From Citromicrobium sp. UBA3494 (GTDB taxonomy: Bacteria > Pseudomonadota > Alphaproteobacteria > Sphingomonadales > Sphingomonadaceae), in NCBI GenBank assembly GCA_002377695.1, contig DFQH01000004.1:230306-294305 (forward strand): a DNA stretch of 64,000 nucleotides, written 5' to 3'. Positions within the stretch are counted from its first letter, which is position 1; every line of letters begins with the position of its first letter. Shown here piece by piece: positions 1 through 9,365 of the stretch. A program made the position numbers and the translations under genes. Below the pieces are notes generated by a model. It ran no database searches. It worked only from the letters and a program-made list of their open reading frames with translations, and had not been told where the DNA came from.

Positions 1-185
1 ACTCCGGCCTCGGCAAGCTTTCGTTCAAGGACGAAGACCTGAAGACCAACTTCAAGGCCTTCACCGACGCGATCGTCAAGGCGAAGCCCTCGGGCGCGAA
101 GGGCAAGTACGTCAAGAAGGTCACGCTGACCTCCTCGATGGGCCCGGGCCTGAAGATCGACCTGGGTGAAGTCGAAGGCGCGTAA
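1..185 (+). CDS. rplA: 50S ribosomal protein L1, C-terminal fragment
   Basis: The window opens inside this gene; the reading frame begins at base 3 and ends at the TAA at 183-185, giving the last 60 residues. The stretch KAKPSGAKGKYVKKVTL followed by SMGPGLKID is the characteristic C-terminus of L1, which binds 23S rRNA at the L1 stalk and represses its own operon in many bacteria. A strong terminator follows at 296-328, so the transcript ends here rather than running into rplJ. The 5' part lies outside the window. Confidence 0.95.
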   Translation, partial: SGLGKLSFKDEDLKTNFKAFTDAIVKAKPSGAKGKYVKKVTLTSSMGPGLKIDLGEVEGA

Positions 186-295
186 TTCGTTTGGCCTCGA
201 GCGCCAGCGGCTGCATCCGCAGCCTTGGCTAACGCGCTGACGCTCCGGCTCCGGCCTTGCCAACCCTACGGGTCGGGTTCGCTAAAGATATGAGA

Positions 296-328
296 GGGCC
301 GGGGGAGCGATCCTCCGGCCCTTCTTCT
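296..328 (+). terminator. Rho-independent terminator of rplA
   Basis: An 11-bp stem (296-306 with 311-321, one G-U pair) closes on a GCGA tetraloop and is followed by TTCTTCT. It lies between rplA and the convergent DUF2339 gene and overlaps the latter's stop codon, so it may also act on the other strand, where the trailing T-run is poor. Confidence 0.85.
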
Positions 329-2918
329 ATGCTTGGGCCGGCGCCTCGGATGTGTCGGACCTGAGCAGTCGGCTATAAATCCAGCCGATGCCGATCAGGC
401 TGAACCCGAGCGCCAGGAAGCTCGCCACGCGCAGAAGCCCGTCGAGCCCCGCCGCGTCGATCAGGAACACCTTGGCCACCGCGCCCAGCATCAGCACCAG
501 CGAACCCACGCGCCAGCGCCGCTGCTTGCGCCACCATCCCCAGGCGAGGAAGGCCAGCGCTACCACAATGCCCAGCAGCGAACGCAGCAGGTCTTCGCTC
601 GCGCCCATCGGACTGGCAACGAGCACCGAGCCTGCGAAGGCCTGACGCAGGGTGCTGAGCACGAATCCCAGCGCGAGCGCCATCAGCACGACATCGCTCG
701 CCAATCGACCCCGTGCGAAACCCGCCCGCTCGATCTCGCGACCGGCGAGCCATGCCGCGATCGCGCCGAGCGCGTAGGACGGAAGAAGCAGGTTGGCGAG
801 CGGCCATGGCCCCACCGCCTGCGCATCCCAAAGTGGGTTGTGCAGCACCAAACCGAACACCACGAAGTGGGCGAGCGACAGCGCAACCAACGCGCGCCCG
901 GTCCACACCGCCCAGCTTGCCGCGCGCGCAGACCCAACAGCCACCAGCGCGAAACCCGCAGCAAGCAGCAGCGCCTGCCACCCCGTCCGCTCCAGCAGGC
1001 CCTGCGCCGCGAAGGCCTGCGGATCGGATAGCGGGAACAGCTGGCGATAGGCGATGTGTGCGATAATGACGGCCAGCGCGATTGCCGAGCCAGCGGTGAT
1101 CAGTCGCAGCTCGCGCAGCCGTCCGTCCAGCCGCCAGGACAGAAGGGCCGTGAGCAGCGCCACCGGTAGCAAACGGTTGGCGAGCATTGTCGGCAAGGGA
1201 AGCTCGCTTGCCGCGGCGGGCATCCCGACAAATGCCGGAGCAAGTGCGGAAGACCATGCGGCTATGGTCGGGATGGCCCAACCCGCCGCGATGCCGAGGA
1301 TCGCAAGCGCGGCGTGGTGCCACCTTGGGAGGGCGAACAGGCACACGCTCGCCGCCACCGCCAGCGACCAGACGATCGCGGTGTTCGGTACGAGCGTGAG
1401 CAGCGCGAGATAGACGATCAGCGCGATTGCCGCGCCGTGGCCCCATTCGTGGCGCTCGCTCCTCGCGACCGTGCGGCCGATCGCTGCGGCGGCAACCGCC
1501 AGCGCGCCGAGCGCGACAATGCCCATGGCAAGCAGAACCTGCGCGCCTTGACCCTCGTGGAATTGCCAGATCGCGACCACGGCGAGCGCGGGCGGCACCG
1601 CTATGGCCTGCCAGCGGTCCTCTTCCCCCGCGCGTCTCAATCGGGCGAGCGCGATGGGGATCGCCGCAGTCAGCACTGCGATGCCTGTCGCGATCACCAC
1701 GAAATCGCGCGCCGGTGCATCCCACCAAGCAAGCATCAGCAGTGCAAGCGCCGCTGCGAAGCCGCTGCCGCGCCGGATTGCCGGTTCGCGCCAGCCCAGC
1801 ACGGCGAGCGCGATAAGCAACAGCAGATAGAGCCCCCAGGCGAGCAGGCTGAATTCGTTCAAAGCCAGCAGCATCGCCAGCTGGATGCTCGCGAGCGCGG
1901 CGGCCGCCGTGTAGCTCCACGAAGCCGATTGCGATCCGCGCAGCGCGATTACCGGAACGGCAGCGCCCAGCACGACGAGGTACAGACCCGTTGCGACGAA
2001 ATCCCGCGTGGCGACCGGCATTGCCGACAGGACGAGCGCCCCCCAGCCGAACCCGCCGAGCAAGGCGACGAGCCCCAGCCATGCTGCGCCCATCCGCTGG
2101 CCGGTATAGGCGATCCCCGCCGCCAGCAGCGCGAGGTAGAAGGTGAGCAGCGGCAGGTTGGGGTCTTCGCTGGAAATCATGGCGGGAGTCGCAAACCCGC
2201 CCACCAGCCCCAGCAGTGCGGTCGGCAGGCCGAAGCGGAAGGCAAGCCCCAGCGCCAGTGCGGTGACCAGCGCCAGCCCGCCAAACGCGGCCCCTGCGCC
2301 GATCAGCGCGTAGACCGATCCAGCAAGGTAGAATGCAGCATAGAGCGTCGCCAGCCCGGCCCCTGCAAGTGCCTGGCGCACGCGCGGATCGGCCAGCCGC
2401 GCTTCGATACGGTGGGCGAGCTCCGCTGCCATCAGCAGTGCGATCCCGAAGGCGAAGCTCGCCGCCACCCGCACCGGCGGGGTCATCAGCCCGCTTTCGA
2501 TCGCCAGCCGCACGAGGAAGATGCCCCCGATGGCGAGCGTGATCCCACCCGCCCAGATCGGCAGGCGCCGTCCGAACAGCTCTTCGAAATCGAGACCGCC
2601 GCGAGTGTCGGGCTCGTCATATCCGATTTCGGGCGACGGCGGGGCCGCCTCGCGCGGTTCGTCCGCCACAGGGTCTGCCGGTGCGGTGGGGTCGACCGCG
2701 GCGGGCTGCGATCGCGTGACATCTGTCGGGGCGTCGGCGGGCGCAGTGGGGCGCGTCCGCTCATGCCGATCCGGCTGACCAGCTTCGTGCAATCGCCACT
2801 CGAGCGCATGCAACCGCTCTTCGAGCGCGCCTTGCGAGGCGCGCAGGGCCTTGAGCTGGGACCAGAGCCAGGCGACCACTGCGCCAAGCACGACTATCAG
2901 CAAAGCTTCCAAGCGCAC
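327..2918 (-). CDS. DUF2339 family polytopic membrane protein
   Basis: 863-residue predicted inner-membrane protein of unknown function. A first membrane helix (about residues 3-20) is followed by a short coiled-coil stretch (20-45), then a Pro/Ala/Asp-rich linker to about residue 105. The segment FEELFGRRLPIWAGG with the following hydrophobic stretch is the usual entry to the DUF2339 region, and the rest is a run of some twenty or more hydrophobic helices. The start is GTG at 2918, preceded by AGGGGG three bases upstream. It stands apart from the coupled pair upstream by about 50 bases. The family assignment is from pattern recognition; no biochemical role is known. Confidence 0.85.
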   Translation of the reverse strand: MRLEALLIVVLGAVVAWLWSQLKALRASQGALEERLHALEWRLHEAGQPDRHERTRPTAPADAPTDVTRSQPAAVDPTAPADPVADEPREAAPPSPEIGYDEPDTRGGLDFEELFGRRLPIWAGGITLAIGGIFLVRLAIESGLMTPPVRVAASFAFGIALLMAAELAHRIEARLADPRVRQALAGAGLATLYAAFYLAGSVYALIGAGAAFGGLALVTALALGLAFRFGLPTALLGLVGGFATPAMISSEDPNLPLLTFYLALLAAGIAYTGQRMGAAWLGLVALLGGFGWGALVLSAMPVATRDFVATGLYLVVLGAAVPVIALRGSQSASWSYTAAAALASIQLAMLLALNEFSLLAWGLYLLLLIALAVLGWREPAIRRGSGFAAALALLMLAWWDAPARDFVVIATGIAVLTAAIPIALARLRRAGEEDRWQAIAVPPALAVVAIWQFHEGQGAQVLLAMGIVALGALAVAAAAIGRTVARSERHEWGHGAAIALIVYLALLTLVPNTAIVWSLAVAASVCLFALPRWHHAALAILGIAAGWAIPTIAAWSSALAPAFVGMPAAASELPLPTMLANRLLPVALLTALLSWRLDGRLRELRLITAGSAIALAVIIAHIAYRQLFPLSDPQAFAAQGLLERTGWQALLLAAGFALVAVGSARAASWAVWTGRALVALSLAHFVVFGLVLHNPLWDAQAVGPWPLANLLLPSYALGAIAAWLAGREIERAGFARGRLASDVVLMALALGFVLSTLRQAFAGSVLVASPMGASEDLLRSLLGIVVALAFLAWGWWRKQRRWRVGSLVLMLGAVAKVFLIDAAGLDGLLRVASFLALGFSLIGIGWIYSRLLRSDTSEAPAQA

Positions 2919-2967
2919 GACCCCCTAGGGCAATTGTGCTAGCGAGTTCGGCGGCGCGCGCAAGCTC

Positions 2968-3882
2968 TCAAGCGCGCAGCAGTTTCCTTGCCGACGCCAA
3001 CGATTGCCGGGCTTGCACAAGCGCCTTCGCATGCGCCACGCCCGCATCGAAGCCCGCGCGCGCGCCCAGCAGCACCCGGTTGGCCAGCGTCCGCCGCAGC
3101 AGCACGAACGAACAGCACGCGACGCTGTTCGTGCCGAACAGCGCCTTGTGCGCGCCATCGCCTTCGGTGAAGTCGAAGAAGCGAAACCGCTCTTCCGCGA
3201 ACAGCATGCGCAGCGCTTCCATCTGGAGTACGGTTCCGGGCGAAAGCTGCGCGTGGGCAGGGTCGTATCCCAGATGCGCGTAGACCAGCGTCTGTCCGCG
3301 AACGGGCAGGGAGAGGTAGGCGACCGGTTCGCCGCGCAGGAACAGCAGGAAGCACCGCATGCGCCCCGCCGCTGCCTCGGCCAGCATCTCATCGCGCGCG
3401 GCATCGCCGTCTGGCAGCCCGGCGTCGAGCAGTCGCGCCTGGTAGGTCTTTCCGGACAGAGGAAGCGCGAGCTGGAGAAAGTGCTCGACCTCCACCGCCG
3501 TGGTGTAGGCGCGGATATCCAGCGCGCCGCCATCCGTCTGGGCGAACTTCCTCGCCTTGCGCCGCAACGTGCCGCGCGTCTTGCCGGAGAAACGGGCGAG
3601 GTAATCCTCGAAGCTGCCATCCATCGCGATGTAGTGGCGGTGGAATTCCTCCCGCGCACCCGCGATGTGGTCCGGAAAGGCGGCGACAATCTGTCGCTCC
3701 ATGGCGAGCGGGGCTGACAGCACCCTGATCCCGTCGCAGTGCGGGTTATCCAATGGTCGCGTTGGCGCAATGCCTGCCAGGGCTTCCTCCAGCGAGAACG
3801 CGAAGGGATCGAGCACCCGGTCGATCGTGAATAGCCGGCGGGCCCCGATCGTGAACGCGATCTGGGTACTTTCGGCTGCCAT
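2968..3882 (-). CDS. GNAT-fold acyltransferase-like protein (CelD/BcsL, Acetyltransf_6 type)
   Basis: 304 residues. The middle and C-terminal parts (DGSFEDYLARFSGKTRGTLR, then RCFLLFLRGEPVAYLSLP and the FFDFTEGDGAHKALFG block) resemble the Acetyltransf_6 proteins that accompany exopolysaccharide and cellulose gene clusters. The start ATG at 3882 overlaps the TAA of the upstream deacetylase gene by one base (TAATG), so the two are translationally coupled; a longer in-frame opening to 4056 would lie entirely within the upstream gene and is rejected. The substrate is unknown. Pairing with a polysaccharide deacetylase suggests modification of a sugar polymer or of a cell-envelope acyl group, which is inference. 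Confidence 0.8.
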   Translation of the reverse strand: MAAESTQIAFTIGARRLFTIDRVLDPFAFSLEEALAGIAPTRPLDNPHCDGIRVLSAPLAMERQIVAAFPDHIAGAREEFHRHYIAMDGSFEDYLARFSGKTRGTLRRKARKFAQTDGGALDIRAYTTAVEVEHFLQLALPLSGKTYQARLLDAGLPDGDAARDEMLAEAAAGRMRCFLLFLRGEPVAYLSLPVRGQTLVYAHLGYDPAHAQLSPGTVLQMEALRMLFAEERFRFFDFTEGDGAHKALFGTNSVACCSFVLLRRTLANRVLLGARAGFDAGVAHAKALVQARQSLASARKLLRA

Positions 3883-4859
3883 TACAGCGCACCGTAAAGA
3901 GTGTTCGATACGGCCTGCTCGGCATAACGCAGGCCCACCGCAATCGTGCTGGCGGGCACCGGGCGCGGCATTTCGGCGCGGTCGAAAACCTTCACCGGTG
4001 GAGATTGTGCGAAGTCGGCGGTCCATATCCCGTCGATATCCTGCAAGGCCCTGCACAATCCCTCGAACCGCGCGCGGACCACCTTGTTCACGGCCAGGCT
4101 GCGGCGGTTGATCAGTTCGAAACTGTGCGAAACCAGTGTGAAGCAGGTCATCCGCCCGTCGCGCGCATGAAGCAGGGCCGCGCGCATTTCCTTGAGCGAG
4201 AGGGCGGTGATCTGGGCGTGCCGCAGCCGTCCGCCAAGATCACCCACGCATGAGACGGGCACCTCGATAATGCCTTCGTACAGAAGGGGCTGGGTATCGG
4301 TGGCGCGCAGATCCAGCGCGCTGTCGCCGCCCACGATTCCGGGCGTGTGGCTGCTGTCGTAATACAGGCCGATTTCGCGTAGCGCGCGCAAGGTGTCTCT
4401 GTTCGCACCGTAATTGCCTGCGCGAAAGGCGACCGGATCCGGCGCGCCGGCGGCAACCAGCGTATCGCGAGCCCATTCGAGGATGCGGCACTGCTCCTCG
4501 AAGGCGAAATCCTTGATATTGCGTCCTTCGAGGCCGACGAACGGCCCGCCCGACGGTGCGAATTTGAGCCACTCCGTATGGCAGTGAAGCTGCACGTCCT
4601 GCCCTGCCGCAAGGATCGGCGCGACCACGTCCTCTATCGCGGCGACGCCCCACACAAGCGCAGGCATCGGATCGACGAAGAAGACCGCGCGCTGGCCATA
4701 GCGTTTCAGCAGCTCGAGCTTGTGCGTGATACCCGCCGGGCCATCGGGCGTGAGACAGGCGATAGAGCGCGCGAAGTTTTCCGCCCGATCGACCGGGCAG
4801 GGGCTGTTCGCCAGGGCCGAGGAGTACTCGGTATCGATGGTCAGGTAGACGCTCGTCAT
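3882..4859 (-). CDS. Polysaccharide deacetylase-like (NodB-fold) protein
   Basis: 325 residues with the layout of carbohydrate esterase family 4-like enzymes. YLTIDTEYS near the N-terminus holds the first acidic motif (residues 5-13), VQLHCHTEW carries the metal-binding His pair, and FRAGNYGAN matches the third NodB motif. No signal peptide is visible, so it probably works in the cytoplasm or is anchored through partners. The start ATG at 4859 is the first possible. The stop codon is shared with the start of the acyltransferase-like gene. Such pairs occur in exopolysaccharide loci, but no glycosyltransferases lie nearby, so the polymer it acts on cannot be named. Confidence 0.8.
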   Translation of the reverse strand: MTSVYLTIDTEYSSALANSPCPVDRAENFARSIACLTPDGPAGITHKLELLKRYGQRAVFFVDPMPALVWGVAAIEDVVAPILAAGQDVQLHCHTEWLKFAPSGGPFVGLEGRNIKDFAFEEQCRILEWARDTLVAAGAPDPVAFRAGNYGANRDTLRALREIGLYYDSSHTPGIVGGDSALDLRATDTQPLLYEGIIEVPVSCVGDLGGRLRHAQITALSLKEMRAALLHARDGRMTCFTLVSHSFELINRRSLAVNKVVRARFEGLCRALQDIDGIWTADFAQSPPVKVFDRAEMPRPVPASTIAVGLRYAEQAVSNTLYGAL

Positions 4860-4918
4860 GACACCGCAGCGGTAGCACTACGGAGTTAATACGCGGTTCG
4901 CCTCTGTCGCTGCCTTGC

Positions 4919-5677
4919 TCAGATGCCGCCCGAGACCGGCGGATAGCCGGCGTCTGTCAGTGCTTCGCGCAGGTCCTTCGCGCAGGCCGCCAGCGCGCTC
5001 GCATCGGTCGACCGGATGACGAAATTGGCCCCGACCTTGCCTTCCCGGAAGAAGGGGTAGCTGCCGATCTGGCACTGGTCGTGGCGTTTCACCACTTCGC
5101 GCAGGAGTCCCGCCACCTCGCTCTCGGCGGTCCAGCAGCCCATCGTTTCGCTTTGCAGAGGCGCGCCGCCTTCCAGCGTGCCGGTCAGCGCGTCGAGCAT
5201 GCCTGCCGTGATATGCGGCACGCCCGCCATCAGGTAGATCGTACCGATGCGGATACCCGGCGCGCCGGACATGCGATTGGGGATCAGCTCTGCCCCTTCG
5301 GGAACGCGCGCCATGCGCAGGCGATCTTCGGTCAGTCCGCCCGGTTTGTCCGCATAATAGCGTTCCAGCGTGGCGCGCGCTTCGGGATGGACCACCACGC
5401 CCACGCCAAGCGCGGCGGCAACCGCGTCCACCGTGATATCGTCGTGCGTGGGGCCGATGCCGCCGGTGGTGAAGAGATAATCGTTGCGTTCGCGCAGCGT
5501 GTTCACCGCCTCAACGATCCGGTCTTCCTCGTCCGGTACGACGCGCACCTCGGCCAGGCGGATGCCCTGCACCTGCAGCCATTCGGCCACCTGCGCGATA
5601 TTCTTGTCGTGCGTGCGGCCGGACAGGATTTCGTCGCCGATAACGACGAGCGCGGCGGTCCAGATACGATCGGTCAT
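4919..5677 (-). CDS. Molybdopterin-binding (MoCF_biosynth / CinA N-terminal-like) protein
   Basis: 252 residues. VVIGDEILSGRTHDKN at the N-terminus and FTTGGIGPTHDDITVDA near residue 70 are the two signatures of the MoCF_biosynth fold, as in CinA. The C-terminal amidase domain of full CinA is absent, so this is the short form found widely in alphaproteobacteria. The ATG at 5677 is chosen because the family starts just before this segment; the opening further upstream runs into the monooxygenase gene. It follows that gene by 19 bases on the same strand and is probably cotranscribed. Binding of a pterin or nucleotide-type ligand is expected from the fold; the real substrate is not known. Confidence 0.85.
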   Translation of the reverse strand: MTDRIWTAALVVIGDEILSGRTHDKNIAQVAEWLQVQGIRLAEVRVVPDEEDRIVEAVNTLRERNDYLFTTGGIGPTHDDITVDAVAAALGVGVVVHPEARATLERYYADKPGGLTEDRLRMARVPEGAELIPNRMSGAPGIRIGTIYLMAGVPHITAGMLDALTGTLEGGAPLQSETMGCWTAESEVAGLLREVVKRHDQCQIGSYPFFREGKVGANFVIRSTDASALAACAKDLREALTDAGYPPVSGGI

Positions 5678-5696
5678 GGAAAAAGGGCTCGCGTTC

Positions 5697-7223
5697 TCAG
5701 GTTGGGCTGCGCGCGGTGCTGGAAGGTGCCGGTGCCGCATGATCGTCCGGCGCGTGGCTCACGCCCTTGAAATGCAGGATGCCGTCGTCGATCGGGTCGC
5801 GCTTCATCTGCTTGCGGTCGACCCGGTAGTCCTGGTTGAGCCGCCAGGGGAAGGAAACCGCATTCCTCGGCATGATCGCCTTGGATCGCTGGATATACCC
5901 GGACGAGAAATCGAAGATGTCGTCCTCCTCAAGCGCGTCATCCTCCGCCTGGCTGAGCGCGGGCACCGCGATATCGGCGCCTTTCTCGTCCATCAGGTTG
6001 AGCACTTCGCACACGTATGCCGCATTGAGGTCGGCCCGCAAAGTCCAGCTGGCATTGAGATAGCCGAACACCACCGCCAGGTTCGGCAGGTTCGAGAACA
6101 TACAGCCCTTGTAATAGAAGCGCTGCGCGAAATCGACGGGCTCTCCATCGACCGAGACCGCGATCTTGCCCGCTACGGCAAGCTTCAGGCCGGTCGCGGT
6201 GACGAGGATGTCGGCCGGTATCTCCCGCCCGTCCTCCAGCACGACCCCGTCTTTCGCGAAACGCGCGATGCGACCCGTGACGACGTCTGCCTTGCCGCTC
6301 TTGATCGCTTCGAACAGGTCCGCATCGGGCACCAGGCACAGGCGCTGATCCCACGGATCGTAGGGCGGGGTGAAAGCGGCCGCATCGTACTTGTCGCCCA
6401 GGTTCTCCCGCATCTTCCTGGTCAGAAAGTCCTTCACCTTCTCGGGCCGGGTCTGGGCGCGTTTGAAGGCGACATCCTGCAACACCACGTTCTTCCAGCG
6501 CGTGATCTTGTAGGCCACGCGTTCGGGCAGGATCTTGCGCAGGGTGTTGGCCAGTCCATCGCGCGCAGGACGGCTGAACATCCAGGTGGGCGTGCGCTGA
6601 AGCATGGTGACCTTCGCCGCGTGCCTGGCCATCGAAGGCACGATGGTGACCGCGGTCGCGCCCGATCCGATCACCACGACGTTCTTGCCATCGTAGGCGA
6701 GGTCTTCGGGCCAGAATTGCGGGTGAACCACTTTCCCGGCGAACTCGCCCAGTTCGAAGCCCGGATCGTAGGGTTCGTCGTAGTCGTAGTAGCCCGATCC
6801 CAGGTACAGCCAGTTGGCGGTCAGCCGCTTGCGTTCGCCCTCGCCGGTTACGACGGTGACGATCCAGCGCGCGCTCGCGCTGTCGAAATCGGCGGTTTCG
6901 ACGCACATGCCGAAACGGATGTTCTTGCGGATGCCGCGTTCGTCCACGATGCGGTGGAGGTAGTCGAGGATCGCGGGCCCATCCGCGATGCTCTTTTCAT
7001 GCCGCCATGGTTCGAAGATGAAGCCCAGCGTGTGCATGTCGCTGTCCGACCGCACGCCGGGGTAACGGAACAGGTCCCAGGTGCCGCCGACGTTGTCGCG
7101 CCTTTCCAGGATCGCGTAGCGCTTGCCGGGGCACATTTCCTCCATATGGGCGGCCATGCCGATCCCCGAGATGCCCGCGCCGACGATCAGCACGTCGAAA
7201 TCACTGTCTTTGTTGTCCATCAT
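5697..7223 (-). CDS. Flavin-containing monooxygenase, Baeyer-Villiger type
   Basis: 508 residues. It has an N-terminal FAD Rossmann motif GAGISG (residues 15-20), a second Rossmann motif GSGATA (186-191) for NADPH, and between them FAGKVVHPQFWP (161-172), which fits the type I Baeyer-Villiger fingerprint FxGxxxHxxxW[P/D]. Such enzymes insert oxygen next to a ketone to make esters or lactones using NADPH and O2. Two ATGs at 7223 and 7220 follow GGACAGG; an ATG at 7259 is an alternative that adds 12 residues. The gene is divergent from the TonB receptor. The substrate cannot be told from sequence. Confidence 0.88.
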   Translation of the reverse strand: MMDNKDSDFDVLIVGAGISGIGMAAHMEEMCPGKRYAILERRDNVGGTWDLFRYPGVRSDSDMHTLGFIFEPWRHEKSIADGPAILDYLHRIVDERGIRKNIRFGMCVETADFDSASARWIVTVVTGEGERKRLTANWLYLGSGYYDYDEPYDPGFELGEFAGKVVHPQFWPEDLAYDGKNVVVIGSGATAVTIVPSMARHAAKVTMLQRTPTWMFSRPARDGLANTLRKILPERVAYKITRWKNVVLQDVAFKRAQTRPEKVKDFLTRKMRENLGDKYDAAAFTPPYDPWDQRLCLVPDADLFEAIKSGKADVVTGRIARFAKDGVVLEDGREIPADILVTATGLKLAVAGKIAVSVDGEPVDFAQRFYYKGCMFSNLPNLAVVFGYLNASWTLRADLNAAYVCEVLNLMDEKGADIAVPALSQAEDDALEEDDIFDFSSGYIQRSKAIMPRNAVSFPWRLNQDYRVDRKQMKRDPIDDGILHFKGVSHAPDDHAAPAPSSTARSPT

Positions 7224-7346
7224 CGCCGCCTGTCCATCGGGCCACTCTCCGTATCGCATCGCAACCTATCGCAAGGCCGCGCCATTGGCGAGGGTGCCTT
7301 TCTCCGGTGGCTGACGCGCGGGCGAAGTCAGGCTAGGGCGGCGGAC

Positions 7347-9365
7347 ATGCATGCTCGTATCCTTCGTCTTCCCGTGATTTTCTGCCTGTGTATTCCCGCG
7401 CCGCTCTTGGCGCAGGGCGAGGAGGAACCCGCCGATCCACTGATAATCGTCACCGGGCAGGGGCTGCCCGATACGCCGGCGAGCCCTGCTTACGGCACCG
7501 TCGAGATCGATCGCGAGAGCGTGCTGACCGTGCCTTCCGGCCGGATCGAGGAGGCGTTGGCGGACGTCGCGGGTTTTCAGCAGTTCCGCCGGTCCGACAG
7601 CCGGTCCTCCAACCCGACCGCGCAGGGGGTGACGCTGCGTGCACTGGGCGGGAACGCAACGAGCCGCGCGCTTGTGACGCTCGACGGCGTGCCGGTGGCG
7701 GACCCGTTCTTCGGATATGTCCCGTTCGCGGCGCTGATTCCCGAGCAGGTCGGACGGATCGCGGTGACACGCGGCGGCGGCTCGGGCCCCTTCGGGGCAG
7801 GCGCACTGGCCGGGAGAATCGCGATCGAAAGCCTTGCTCCGCAAGCGCAAACCCCGCTGGCCGCGAGCGTGCTGGCAAACGATCGCGGCGGGACGGAGGC
7901 TGCGAGCAGTTTCTCCGCTCCGCTCGGCCGTGGCTACGCCACCGGCGCACTGCGCTGGGATCGCGGTCCGGGCTTCTACACCGCGCCCGAAAGCCAGCGC
8001 GTCCCTGCCAGCGTGCCCGCGCGGTTCGATAGCGTGTCGGGCCAGCTGCGCGCCGTCGCTCCGCTGTCGGACGATCTCGAACTGCAGGCGCGCGTCCTCG
8101 CCTTCGACGATGCGCGCACGCTGCGTTTCGAGGGGGCGGAGAGTTCGGCCAGCGGGCAGGACTACAGCATCCGAGTGGTCGGGCGCGGGGCTTGGCAGGT
8201 CGATGCGCTGGGCTATGTGCAGGCGCGCAACTTCTCCAACATCGTCGTCAGTTCCAGTCGCTTCGTTCCGGTGCTCGACCAGCGAAACACACCTTCGACC
8301 GGGCTGGGCGGCAAGATCGAGGTGCGCCCTCCGGTGGGTGATGCGCACACCTTGCGGCTGGGCGTGGACTACCGCCGGGCCGAGGGCGAATTGCAGGAAA
8401 CGCCGATCAGCGCCTTCACCGGACAGATCACCGCCCGGCGCCGTGCGGGGGGTGCCACCAGCGATCTGGGTCTCTTCATAGAGGACGACTGGCAGGTAGG
8501 ACAGCTGATCCTGACCGGCGGTTTGCGCGCGGACCGGACCACCATCGTCGACGGCTTCTTCCGCGAGACCGATGCGAACGGCGCCATCGCGGTCGACAAC
8601 CGCTTCGCCGACCGCAGCGACTGGTCGCTGACCTGGCGCGCGGGCGCGCTGCTGCGGGCCAGCCCCACGCTCGATCTGCGCGCGGCCGCCTATAGCGGGC
8701 TGCGGCTGCCGACCCTGAACGAGCTGTACCGCCCCTTCGTGGTCTTCCCCGTGGTGACGCAGGCCAATGCTGGCCTCGCCAACGAGGAACTGCGCGGGTT
8801 CGAGGGCGGCATCGACTGGCGGCCTGCGGAGGGCATCGAGCTCTCGCTTACCGCGTTCGACAACCGGCTGGAGAACGCCATCGCCAACGTCACGCTGGGG
8901 GCGAACCTGCGCCAGCGCCAGAACCTGCCTGCCATCGAGACGCGCGGGATCGAGGCGGGGTTGCGGGCGACGCGCGGCCCGATCCGGTTCATTGCCAGCC
9001 TGTCGTACTCCGACCCCCGGATCGAGGGCGAGGGGGCCTCGCTCGCGCTCGACGGCAATGCCCCGCCGCAAAGCCCGCGCTGGATGGCGGCGGCGAGCCT
9101 GGCTTACACGCCTTCCGCGAATACGCTCGTATCGCTCAGTCTACGTCATGTCGGCGATCAGTTCGAGGACGATCAGGAAAGCGAAGTGCTACCCGCCTTC
9201 ACCACGCTGGGGGCCTACGCGCAGGTTCCGCTGGCAGGAAAGCTCGATCTTGTGCTTCGCGCCGAGAACCTGTTCGATGAGGAGATCGTTACGCGGGTTT
9301 CGGGCGGCGATGTGGACCTCGGGGCGCCGCGCACGCTGTGGGCGGGCCTGCGCTACGGCTTCTGA
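7347..9365 (+). CDS. TonB-dependent outer-membrane receptor
   Basis: 672 residues. A cleavable signal peptide (residues 1-23, ending PAPLLAQ) is followed by a TonB-box-like DPLIIVTG, a plug domain (about 35-160, with GGNATSRALVTLDGVPV and VTRGGGSGPFG) and a beta-barrel ending in the aromatic C-terminus GLRYGF. LRLPTLNELYRPF in the barrel is a conserved stretch of siderophore/cobalamin-type receptors. The ATG at 7347 is chosen because it begins the signal peptide; the same frame stays open far upstream, but that part is antisense to the monooxygenase. No riboswitch or Fur box was recognised in the 123-bp divergent gap. The ligand is unknown. Confidence 0.9.
   Translation: MHARILRLPVIFCLCIPAPLLAQGEEEPADPLIIVTGQGLPDTPASPAYGTVEIDRESVLTVPSGRIEEALADVAGFQQFRRSDSRSSNPTAQGVTLRALGGNATSRALVTLDGVPVADPFFGYVPFAALIPEQVGRIAVTRGGGSGPFGAGALAGRIAIESLAPQAQTPLAASVLANDRGGTEAASSFSAPLGRGYATGALRWDRGPGFYTAPESQRVPASVPARFDSVSGQLRAVAPLSDDLELQARVLAFDDARTLRFEGAESSASGQDYSIRVVGRGAWQVDALGYVQARNFSNIVVSSSRFVPVLDQRNTPSTGLGGKIEVRPPVGDAHTLRLGVDYRRAEGELQETPISAFTGQITARRRAGGATSDLGLFIEDDWQVGQLILTGGLRADRTTIVDGFFRETDANGAIAVDNRFADRSDWSLTWRAGALLRASPTLDLRAAAYSGLRLPTLNELYRPFVVFPVVTQANAGLANEELRGFEGGIDWRPAEGIELSLTAFDNRLENAIANVTLGANLRQRQNLPAIETRGIEAGLRATRGPIRFIASLSYSDPRIEGEGASLALDGNAPPQSPRWMAAASLAYTPSANTLVSLSLRHVGDQFEDDQESEVLPAFTTLGAYAQVPLAGKLDLVLRAENLFDEEIVTRVSGGDVDLGAPRTLWAGLRYGF

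Noticed and set aside
1314..2942. Long open frame on the plus strand (over 500 codons)
   Set aside because: Antisense to the DUF2339 gene. Its product is rich in Arg/Gln/His without any domain, as expected for the complementary strand of GC-rich coding DNA.
5484..7346. In-frame upstream extension of the first TonB receptor
   Set aside because: The signal peptide starts at 7347. The upstream part is antisense to the monooxygenase and shows no family pattern.
7224..7346. Possible Fur box or cobalamin riboswitch upstream of the first TonB receptor
   Set aside because: The gap is only 123 bp, and neither a palindromic iron box nor the conserved B12-box sequence was found.
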